Source of the DNA: Amyelois transitella
Lineage: Eukaryota; Arthropoda; Insecta; Lepidoptera; Pyralidae
Reading direction: 5' to 3'
Assembly: GCF_032362555.1 (NCBI RefSeq)
Contig: NC_083534.1
Coordinates: 1,764,001-1,828,000 of the forward strand
DNA: 64,000 nucleotides
Shown: in pieces, positions 10,901 through 22,900 of the stretch
How positions within the stretch are numbered: position 1 is the first letter of the stretch
Layout: each line of letters begins with the position of its first letter
Notes under the pieces: model-generated
What the model saw: only the letters and a program-made list of their open reading frames with translations
Told to the model about the DNA's origin: nothing
The model's database searches: none
Position numbers and translations under genes: made by a program

Positions 10901-13900
10901 ACGCGTCAGATGCCGGCTGGGGTGTTCAGCTGGGTCAACAACATCGGGCGGGAATTTGGACAAGGGACCAAGAGAAATGGCATATAAACAGAAAAGAGTT
11001 ATTCACGGTATTTATGGCCCTGTCCAAATTTCAAACAGATGTACAAGGCCAGTCACTGATGCTTCAGTCGGACAACAAGACTGTTGTGGCATACCTGCGG
11101 AACCAGGGGGGTACACGGTTAGCGATCCTTCTGGAAGTGACTCGGGAGTTACTGCTGCTAGCAGATCGCCTGGATGTCACCATTCAAGCCTTTTTTATAC
11201 CAGGCAGGTACAACACAGTAGCAGACCGTCTATCCAGGTTCATGGCTCTCCCAGACTGGCATCTGAGCGAATCTATAACAAGTCTGATTTTCAGAAAGTG
11301 GGGAGTGCCTCAAATCGACCTCTTCGCTACTCACCAGTCCAGAGTTGTTCCTTGTTATGTGACGATAGATGCGCGGGACTCGGAGGCGAAATTCATAAAT
11401 GCGTTCAGTCAGGAGTGGCACTTCAACCTGGCTTGGGTCTTTCCACCTCCTCCTTTGATTCCCAAGGTTCTCCAACATCTCAACAGGGCGTCAGGAGTTT
11501 TTCTGCTGGTGGTGCCAAGATGGGAGAAAGCGTTTTGGAGGGGACCTCTGAAACACAGAGCCTTAGAAGCCCCCTTCGAGATTCGAGATCTAAATCGGCA
11601 CTTGATCGACCTGTCATCCAATCGCTGTCCGGAGAAAGTAGAGGAACTTCATTTAGAGGTTTGGAAGATACGGGGTGGGCAGAGTTGGTATCCGGTTTAA
11701 AGCCTGATTATGTACATTTATTGCAGTCCGCTTGGCGGAACTCAACATGGAGGACTTATGGTTCAGCCTGGAAACAGTGGGTCTCGTGGGGAAGGAAGAA
11801 TGGGGTAAATCCTAGTCGGCCTCGTCCACTGGACTTATCGTCTTATTTAGGGTACTTAGCTAGAGAAAGAAATTTTGCCTATGCCACAATCTTGGTTCAT
11901 AAATCAGTGATAGTATCCTTGGCTGATCCATCTCAGGAGAGTCGTCTGTCCTCACATCCCCTGATAACTACGATGTTGAAGGGAATAGGCACATCCAAGT
12001 GTTCTTCTTCGTCATCTGCCCGCACGATTTGGAATGTGCAAGATCTTATAGAGTGGTTGAAGAGAAATGTTCCACCTGCTGACAGTATTTTTCAAGTGTC
12101 TCGTCATGTAGCCTTGCTTTTGTTGTTGGCATCAGGACGAAGAATACATGATTTGACTCTCATTAAGATAGATGAGCAACACTGCCAAATTTTAGAAGAA
12201 TCAGTTCGATTCTGGCCGGCTTTTGGGTCAAAGACGGATGGTATAAAAAACCGGCAGTCAGGTTGGGAATTGGTTTCTTCAGGAGATTCTTCGTTGGATT
12301 TGGTTAGATGGGTAAAATGCCTGATTGAATGCTCTTCAGAGAGGAGGAAGGCCCGAGAAGGCTTGTGTAATCTTTTTATTACTACCCGGGGAGAAGTAAA
12401 GGCTGCTTCTAGAACAGTAATAGCTGGTTGGCTCAAAACTGCTTTTCGGGACTTGGGGGTTGATTGTAGTCCGGGTTCTATACGATCAGCTGTGGCATCG
12501 AGCGACTTTGTAAATCATGTTCCACTAGATAGGATTCTGTCGAGAGGTAACTGGCGGGGCTCCAGTAATTTCTTTAAGCATTATTGTAAAACTGTAGATT
12601 GTCCCCGCTCTTCTAGTGGCAATGCCTTGAACAGCTCTTTTAATGTTATTTGAATTTATTTTGTAAGTTTAGTTACCCGATCTCACTATGAGCAGCTGTG
12701 ATTATAATTAAGAATAAACTTTAAAGTCTAATTTGAGTATATTTGTCTGCTTTTCCCTTGGAAAACGTTCCCTTGCTAGAATAGTCACAGTACGCTTGAG
12801 GCGCCGGCAGATGGTAGTGCACGTCTCCGAAAGGTCAAGCCGAAGGCACCGGCACTAAAATAGAACCGTTTTCCACCCCAAAGGGAAGAAAACGATTATT
12901 TTAGGACGTGCCGAGGCTTGACCTGGGGTAAGGGCCTTGCCGGCTTTTCGAAGACTGGTACTGTCAAAGCTCGTCACGTCGCGCGCGCCGTCGACTCGCA
13001 GGCATGGGGCGCGGGAGGAGAGCTTTACACCCCACACCGCGCAGCTTCCCGCTCCCTGCCCTGCGGCGCCTTTCACACGCTATCAGACGTAAGTTGGTAC
13101 TTTAGAACACTGCATACAGATAGGGTAACAAAGGTTAATCTCCGAAAGGTCAAGCCTCGGCACGTCCTAAAATAATCGTTTTCTTCCCTTTGGGGTGGAA
13201 AACGGTTCTATTATTTCTTTGCTCCTTATAGTTGCAGCGTGATGTTATATAGCCTAAAGCCTTCCTTGATAAATGGTCTATTCAACGCAAAAAGAATTTT
13301 TAAATTCGAACCAGTAGTTCCTGAGATTACCGCATTCAAACAAACAAACTCTTCAGCTTTATAATATGATTAGTATAGATTGCAAAACAATAATTACGAA
13401 GAGAATTCAACAAAAATTAAACAAACAATACCCACCTGGCAGGTTCTGTAAGGTCGTTGATATAGTCAACAAGCGCCTCACTCGCTAATTTAAACATATG
13501 GTCTCTTTGTGATATCTCGTACCAAACGGCGCACGCGCACCAATGTGGCCCCACGCCAGCCTCGGTGCACGAACGATTTTGGGGAATCTGCATGTATTAA
13601 TGATGAAAATCTACACAATGGTAGTATATTATGTCATAGGCCGATCGATATATATGTATATACATATGTATTCAAATTCAAAATTTTTATTCATTATTAT
13701 AGGATACTTCATATCTCTTAATAATTGTCATTTCTTTAAATTACTTAAAATTAAGGTTTTTCTTCAACAACGTCAACTTCACAAATATTTTGTATGCTGC
13801 AGTGCAGTTTGTTACCGCTTCTTCTGCGCTGACGCCTTGGAAGCGGCAGTCAACTTAGTTTTAAGTAATTTATTTGACGTCAATCAATGTTGTGAACCCA

Positions 13901-16900
13901 AAAGATTTGACAATTATTAAGCAATATGAAGTATCCTATAATAATTTAATAATATTGATTTTTTTTTTTATTTCAAATGTTGATTGGAAGAGATTTCACT
14001 AGCGATTATAGACGCATGAACCGAAAACGATATGACAGGCTGGGTCCAACTTAAAAAAACCGGTAAATTGCCGTTGAAAAAAAAAAACAGGCAAACTGCT
14101 TTTAACCCAAAGAAAGTCTGAACTAACCGGTTCTAGCAGCGTCATGCCTCTAAGGTGATCGGCTCCCGGTATTTTATACATGTTCCAATACTTTCGCAGA
14201 TCGAGAGCATCTAGGAGCGTCGCGTGAATGTCGTAAGGTGTCGTCAGAGAGTTCACATTGTATTGCAAAGCCGAAAGAGCAGTAGGCCTGCGCGTTTTAA
14301 GTGTTTCTGGAAGTACTATTGACATGAGAGGCAGACGCTCTTCAAGTCGGGCCTGAGGCCTTTCTCTGTCAACGCCGAATCTGTGAATTATCAGGAATGT
14401 TACACATACTTATTTGACGACAACCAATGTTGTGAAACCAAACGTTTTGACAATTATTAAGAGATATGAAGTATCCTATAATAATGAATAAAAATTTTGA
14501 ATTTGAAATAATTTGAATTTTGAACTTAAAAATCACTTTTAAACTCGGGATTCTTCTTTTGGTTATTCTCTTAGTCACTTTTCTATTCTAAATAGAATGG
14601 TCTTATTCTAAAGTTGGATTGGGGAAGTTATTAAGTTTTACCATATAAACAGTACATGTAATTCAGTTATTGATTTATTTAAACTTTATTGTACACTAGC
14701 TGTGCCCGCGACTTCGTCCGCGTGGAATAGTTATTGAAGCGCTCAAAGATGAATAATTTACACGTTTTTTTTCACATTTTTCATTATTTCTTTGCTCCTT
14801 ATAGTTGCAGCGTGATATTATATAGCCTAAAGCCTTCCTCGATAAATGGTCTATTCGACGCAAAAAGAATTTTTCAATTCGAACCAGTAGTTCAAACAAA
14901 CCAACTCATCAGCTTTATAATTTTGAAAACAGTTTAATAATTTATAAAACAGTTTTATAGGTTTATATACCTTGGACCGTGATCACCCATTACAATTAAC
15001 ATGGTGTTATGAAGGTGGCCCTCGTGTTTAAAAGTCTTGAGGAATTCCACGAAATCATCATCAGCAGCAGTTATGACGCTGTAATTGTCATGAGAAATAT
15101 CCCCTACAATGGTGAATATGAACTTCTTTCCACTCAGCTGCATGAACTGAAAGGAATAAAATTATTTTGCAAGAGTTACACGTTTTTTAACGGCGCAGTG
15201 TTGCCCTTTATCGAAACAAATTATATCTAAAACATAGACGAAAATAATAAATAATCTACATTAAATTGCTAGATAATATTACAACAATTCAGGGATATCG
15301 TAAAAGGTGACTGAGGGAAAGTCTAATAAATTTGGGATTCTTCTTCTAGGCGATGAACTAGCAACCTTTCACTGTTCGAATCTCAATCCTTCATTAAGCC
15401 ATAAACAGCTGAACGTGGCATTCCAGTTTTTTTTTTTCAAGACTGTTGGCCTGTCTACCGCGCAAGGGCTATAGACGTGACTATATGTATGTATGTTTGT
15501 TAGTTAGTTCTAGTTAGCTAGTTCTACATTCATTCATGTTTTTTAATGTAGACAATGTGCATTCGTCCATGATTTAGATTTAAGAGATCTATATTTGTAT
15601 ATTGACGTCCGATGAAAATGCTGCAGTGTAGTTTGTTCCACCGCTTCTTCTAAACACGCGCTTTGGAAGCGGTAGTAGTTATAATTAGATTTAAGTGATG
15701 TGACGTCAATAAGTGGTACCTTGTATTGCTGCAACTCACACCCTATTAATTTGTATTTCATATGAAATTGTAAATCGTGTGTAGCAAATCAAATAAATGA
15801 ATTATCTATCTATCTTGTATTCAATTTTGAAAATAAATCTATTCTAATCTATTGTTACACATACATACATATATTGAGTTGTAGGTCAACAAATGGATTA
15901 CCTGATAAGTCAAATTCATCATGACTTTAAACTGCGGTGTGTCATCCAGACAGTAGTCTTTGTAATATCGGCCGCTGTGATCGAGATACGCTGACAGGTA
16001 ATGGTGTACAGGCTGATGTCGGAAACCGTTCAAATCCCATTGGAAAGCTCCTTTGCCAGGGCCATCTTCAAAATACGCTGTTCTGTAGCTGTAGTTATCA
16101 AAATTTTACATAATTTTCAAAAGAGAGACCGAGTTCAATTTTGCATCAAAATTTGCATTCTTCATTGACCTATATATGTTTACATGTTAATTTGGAACAA
16201 AGTTATACCCAATAAATAATTAAATATAATCACGTCTCCATCCCTTACGGGGTAGACAGAGCCAACAGTCTTGAAAAGACTGAATGGCCACGTTCAGCTG
16301 TTTGGCTTGATGATAGAATTGAGATTCAAATAGTGACGGGTTGCTAGCCCATCGCCTAAAAGAAGAATCCCAAGTTTATAAGCCTTTCCCTTAGTCGCCT
16401 TTTACGACATCCATGGGCACGAGATGCGAGTAGTCCTATTCTTTTTTTTTATTGGTGCCGGGAACCACACGGCGCTTACATATCTAATGAAACTGAAAAT
16501 GATTATTCTCACCCATCATCTCTCAACTTGTAGAATATGAACGGATACGAGTCACACGTCTTATTTCCACTGTCCGACCTCGTGTTCGGTAACTCAAACA
16601 AATTTTTGCCGCTCAATAGCGGAGTCAGAGCTTCCCTTGTGCCGTCACCTACGATGTTATAGCTATAAAAAAAAAACAAATATATGTTGAGCTTATTTGA
16701 TGATGCCGTAAAAGGCGATTAAGAGAAAAAGAAATTAGTTTGGGATTCTTTTTGTCGGCGACTGTTTACTCATAAGATTATACATTTATCAGTTGAGCTT
16801 ATTTGATCATGTCGTAAAATGCGATTAAGTTAAAAAATTAATTAACTTGGGATTATTTTTGTAGGCGACTGTTTACTCATAAGATTCATTATTCAAAATT

Positions 16901-19900
16901 TTTATAGTTCTTTTTAGAAATTTATCATACGTATTTACAAAAAGTTCACACTTAAGATCTCGTCTGTATCTATGTGCGTATAATCATTATCAAACACTAT
17001 CTATACTAATATTATAAAGCTGAAGAGTTTGTTTGTTTGAACGCGCTAATCTCAGGAACTACTGGTTCGAATTGAAAAATTATTTTGTGTTGAATAGACC
17101 ATTTATCAAGGAAGGCTTTAGGCTATATAACATCACGCTGCAACTATTAGGAGCGAAGAAATAATGGAAAATGTGAAAAATACGGGGAAAATTATTCATC
17201 CTTGAGGGCTTAATGATGCCCAAAATAACTATTCCACGCGGACGAAGTTGCGGGCACAGCTAGTTGTTTGATAATAACAATAACGTTATGAGAATGTCGC
17301 ATTACACTATAATGCATGCTGCCATGACAGTGTCACTGTGTCACATCATTATTTAATTCCACTTCACCTTAAGATGGCGTCACGAGTGTACAAACTTGTT
17401 CGTCTTGTTTTCATAATAAAATATTTTATAACAAACAGTCAACATTCATAAAAGTTATTTTAGATAGCCGCACCGACTAATACAAATAATAATTTAATTT
17501 TAAGTAAAGAATAGAGACAAAATGAAACAAATTTTATAATAAGACTCTTTTAATTAGACGCACCGATCAATACAAATAATAATTCAATTTTAAGTGAAGA
17601 ATAGAGACTTGTCATAAATTATATAATTAGACTCTTTTAATTAAACGCACCGACCAATACAAATAATTATTTAATTTTGAGTAAAGAATAGAGACAAAAT
17701 GAAACAAATTTTATAATTAGACTCTTTTAATTAGACGCACCGACCAATACATATAATTATTTAATTTTAAGTGAAGAATAGAGACTTTTAACAAATTTTA
17801 TAATTAGACTCTTTTAATTAGACGCACCTACCAAAACATATAATTATTTAATTTTAAGTGAAGAATAGAGACTTGTCACAAATAATATAATTAGACTCTT
17901 TTAATTAGACGCACCGACCAATACATATAATAATTTAATTTTAAGTATAAGAACAAAGACAAAATCTAACAAATTTTATAATTAGACTCACCTATTAAGA
18001 ACGATAGCATGGATCTCTTCAGTCAAATACTTAAAACTCTTTGGCATGCGACGTATAAATCCAATTTTCGCAGAGGAATCGAATGTGAAAATAAGAATAT
18101 TAATAGAATTCTCTCGACCAATAGGAGCTTGGTTCAGGTGAACACTTGAACGAAATCCGGCCTGATAGCCAAACCAAGTTGAGGAGTATAATAACCTGTA
18201 GAATTATTTTTGAGTAAATAACTGTTTTATACAATATTTGTCAACACAAATTACAGAAAAAAATCTTATTTTATATTTATTTATGTACACAAAATTATAT
18301 ACAGGAGCATTCAATACAGAGATACTGATCAAAAGAAATCTCTTCCAGTAGACCCATGAAAGGAGAGATGAATTTTGGAGCGGTTAACCTTCCTATACTC
18401 GCGCATTGGTCTGTGAGACCGACGAAACATTTTTTCAATATTTTTTTTGTTTTTGGCAACCCCAGCGACTCCATTTTTTTAGTAGCTGCCGGATTCGTTG
18501 CCAACTTCATTTTAGTGCACGCAGTGCGTTTGTGCGAAACGCACGTGTTGGTGTGTTTGGCGCCAATCGGTCCGTCAGACCGACGCGAGTATAGGCGTAA
18601 CTTTTATCGTAAGTATAAAATTATTTTGTTTTTACTTTTATACTGTGTTTGTGTTATTTATTATGTATTTGTGTACATTTTGATCATTTTTATTACTTTC
18701 AGATATATATTATTATTATTACAAGATGGATGAGCGGGCAATTAGATTGCTTTTGGAGGAAGAAAGTTCCGAATCCGATTATGGGGATGAAAATGACAGT
18801 GAGGTGGAAGATTTTGTTGAGGTAAATGACGAAACTTATGACACCGAGCAGGATGGTGATGAAGAAGATGGCGAAGAGTTGGGCGAAGTGGAAAATGTTC
18901 AAAGTTCGCGAGAATTTTATCTTGGGAAGGATGGTCGGACACGTTGGAATAAAGCTCCTGCAACAACCCATGTGAGACGACGCGCTCGAAATATTGTCAC
19001 CCAGCTTCCAGGACCAAAAGGAGAAGCCAAGAATTTGAAGGAGCCAGGTGAAATTTGGAGGTTGTTTTTTCCGGAAAGCGTCATAAATCGAATTGTGAAG
19101 TGCACCAATGAGCATATAAATATAATAAAGTCTAATTTCGCAAGGGAAAGAGACTGTTCTGAGACTGACAATATAGAAATTGAAGCATTTCTCGGCCTTT
19201 TACTCTTTGCCGGAGTCAGAAGAAACAGTCGCTTGAATTCCAAAGATTTATTCAAAACTGATGGCTCGTCACCGGAAATATTTCGTTTGACTATGAACTG
19301 GACTAGATTCTGTTTATTGATGCGTTGTCTACGGTTTGACGAAAAAGATACGCGAGCTGAGAGAGCTGCTGTAGATAAACTGGCTCCTATCAGAGATTTG
19401 TTTGAAGAAGTCGTAGCAGCCTATAAGAAATATTTCAGCTTATCTCATTATGTTACGATTGACGAAAAATTGGAGGCTTTTAGAGGTCGCTGTGGCTTTA
19501 GACAGTACATCCCATCAAAGCCCAATAAATATGGCATCAAAATTTACGCCTTGACAGACGCTAAAATGTTTTACACCACCAAAATGGAAGTCTACGTAGG
19601 AAAACAACCGGATGGCGCCTACAAAGTGGATAACTCGGCTATGGCATTGGTTTCGCGGCTAAGCGAAGGTATTTATGGAACTGGACGTAATATTACGTGT
19701 GATAATTTCTTCACGAGCATTCCTTTGCTGGATAAATTTGAAGCAGAGCACAGGCTATCCGTGCTTGGGACAATTCGCAAAAATAAGAAGGAGCTGCCTA
19801 AGACTTTTACGGAGATACGCGGCCGGGCAGAAAAGTCTTCTTTGTTCGGGTACCGAGGCAACTGCAGTCTTGTTTCTTATGTCCCTAAGAAAGGAAAAAA

Positions 19901-22900
19901 TGTACTTCTTGTATCAAGCATGCATGATGATGACAAAATTGACGGGGTGACCGGCAAGCCCGAAATGATAATAGACTACAATATGACCAAAGGAGGGGTC
20001 GACACTGTTGACAAAATGTGCGCGACATATAACGTTGCTCGAGGCACAAATAGGTGGCCCATGGTGGTGTTTTATAGCCTAATGAACGTCGCAGGTATAA
20101 ACTCATTCGTGATATATATGTTGAACAATCCCGACAAGAAAATCAGTCGCAGGGTCTTCATTGAAGCTTTGTCATACGACCTCATCAACGCGCAACTCCG
20201 ACGTCGAGCTCTGATTACATCCTTGCCCAGAACCCTGAAGCTTAGGCTCGTCGAAATATGTCAGTTGGATGGTCCAGAATCTTCAGCAACCACCAATAAC
20301 AACAAAATTGGACGCTGTGGATATTGTTCATCCAAAAAAAACCGCAAGACTCGTTACAACTGTGCCAAGTGCAAAAAATACTTTTGTTTGGAACATGCTA
20401 CAATGGTATGTGCTGATTGTTACTGTGAAGCTGATAACCAAGTGAATCTGTGATTTACATATCTTATAGCTATTGTTTTTCAAAATAAGAAAGTTTATTT
20501 GAGTTTTTTTCTTGAAGAAATATGTTTTAGTTCTGTTTTTTTAGTACATAAGAAAAATATGTCAATTTTGAAGGCTGTTTTGTATGAGACTGATAGTCAA
20601 GTTAAATATATAATTAACAAGTTATAACATGATATGATTGTTTCATTATATCCTCTATTCTGAAAACAAAATATAATCTTTATAGATTTTCATAGAAAAA
20701 AAATAAATGACAGCAGTTCAAACTATCAGTCTGTGAGACCGCGCGCGAGTGTAGGTGTAACAAAAAATCACGCGAGTATAGGAAGGTTAAAAATATCATA
20801 ATACTAGAGGCCGCCCGCGACTTCGTCCGCATGGAAACCCTATCAATCCCGCGGGAACTCTGGGATAAAAAGTAGCCTATGTGTTATTCTGGGTCTTCAG
20901 CTACCTACATACCAAATTTCATGGTAATCGGTTCAGTAGTTTTTGCGTGAAAGAGTAACAAACATCCATACATCCATACAAACTTTCGCCTTTATAATAG
21001 TAGTAGGATTGTAGCGGGTATTAGGGTAAACCAGAGAGTAATTGCCCACAGGCAGTTATTGCCCGTTTTTAGAAAAAAATCTGAATCAAAGGTATTGTTC
21101 TCAATTGTTTCGAATATAATTTACTAGGTTACTCTATGGTCAATATAAAGTAGATTTTAAAATTGATAAGTGTTAACACTGAAGAAAAAAAAACATTAAT
21201 GGTAGATTTTGTCAAGACATGTGAACGTGTTACTCAAACAGGTAAGCTTTTTAGCAATTTTCTTAAGGAATTACTTGCTTAGAGTTTCATTTTTTTTGCA
21301 TTTTATTTGATATTTCATTATTGGTGTATGGTTATGACGAAATCATAAGTGTTATATTATGTTTTTAATGAAAATATTTGAAATCAGATTAGATTCAACG
21401 GTTTTTTAACGGTGGGCAATCGCTATACGTATTTCGGCATATTTTTAGTTATTGCCCACCATAATTTTAGTGATTGCCATGGTTAATATCTATAGTTATT
21501 GCCCAGGGCAATCATTATCAGCAATTTTTTGATTAAGTCAGTAAAGTTGCCGTCACATTTATTAGCTTAATGGCTTGCATACACGCAATAATATTGTTAC
21601 AATAACATCCTACTATACTATTATAAAGGCGAAAGTTTGTATGGATGTATGGATGTTTGTTACTCTTTCACGCAAAAACTACTGAACCGATTACCATGAA
21701 ATTTGGTATGTAGGTAGCTGAAGACCCAGAATAACACATAGGCTACTTTTTATCCCAGAGTTCCCGCGGGATTGATAGGGTTTCCATGCGGACGAAGTCG
21801 CGGGCGGCCTCTAGTTGTCAATATTTTTTTCACTATGTAATATTGTCAATATTTTTGCCAAATGCACGCAATAATATTGACAATGTAGCAAATATTGTTA
21901 ACATTATTTCTTGGGTGCGGGTAGCCAATCGCTATGCACAACATCTTATTGGCTGTTTGTTTTATTGTTTTGTTTACAGTATGGTGTCTTTACACCAAAA
22001 GTGCAATATAGCAAAGAAAATTTACAGAAAGCTATCGAGGCTCTTTAAGATGCTTCTAACAATTTGTCTTTAAGGCGAAATGCTAAAAAAATACCGTGTT
22101 CCGAGGTCCAGTCTCCGCTACTATATTAAAAATCTGGGACATAAAACCAGTTTAGGACTGTAGGGATCACATTTAAATAGTTGTAAATACTATAAATAAA
22201 TAAAATTATATGTTAGTAACAAACGGACAACCGTATGTATAAAAACTCCTTCGTTCCGCCATAAATTCGGCGGACAAGTTAATTTAAAAATGTCTGTTTG
22301 ACAAGAGTCAAGTTTATTGTATTTTTTTGCCCGTTTGTTCCTATACACTTAAAAAGTAATTTAAATCTTTCATTTTTTCTTATATCCCTTCCCCTCTTCT
22401 CTTACACTGACTGCGCTTCAACTTAAATTAAGTAAGCTTTAAATCTATCGCTACAGGACTATCTTCACTACATAGTATAAAACAAAGTCGCTATTTTAGT
22501 CTGTCCGTATGCTTAAATCTTTAAAATTACGCAACAGATTTTGATGCGGTTTTTTGTAACAGGTAGAGTGATTCAAGAGGAAGGTTTTTATGTATAATAA
22601 CATTTATAATTTTGCACCCGTGCGAAGCCGGGGCGGGTCGCTAGTTACTAATATAATAAAGCTGAAGAGTTTTAAATCTAGCGCTACAGGACCATCTTTA
22701 CTAATATTATAAAGCTGAAGAATTTGTTTACACATACATACATACATAAAATCACGCCTCTTTCCCGGAGGGGTAGGCAGAGACTACCTCTTTCCACTTG
22801 CCACGATCTCTGCATACTTCTTTCGCTTCGTCCACATTCATAACTCTCTTCATACAAGCTCGGCGGTTTCGGGTACTTTTGACCTGACCCTTTACCAGGA

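Larger units (their letters stand above)
7338..13212 (+). mobile_element. Complete DIRS-type tyrosine-recombinase retrotransposon
   Basis: About 5.87 kb. Inverted repeats of 199 bp (7358-7556 and 12958-13156) flank gag, RT/RNase H/methyltransferase-like and tyrosine recombinase frames, all open. The right end extends beyond the shared repeat. An internal complementary region at 12824-12923 is the reverse complement of the left end (7339-7375) joined to that of the right end (about 13154-13210), the layout that defines DIRS elements. ATT borders the element on both sides (7338-7340, 13210-13212), and AAT (12859-12861) sits at the matching point of the internal region. The right flank is a Helitron sequence. 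It lies in DUF229 intron 9. Confidence 0.93.

Noticed and set aside
18356-18733. 125-codon hydrophobic plus-strand frame across the PB1 left end
   Set aside because: It spans host flank, terminal repeat and leader of PB1 and merely overlaps the transposase start; no independent support.
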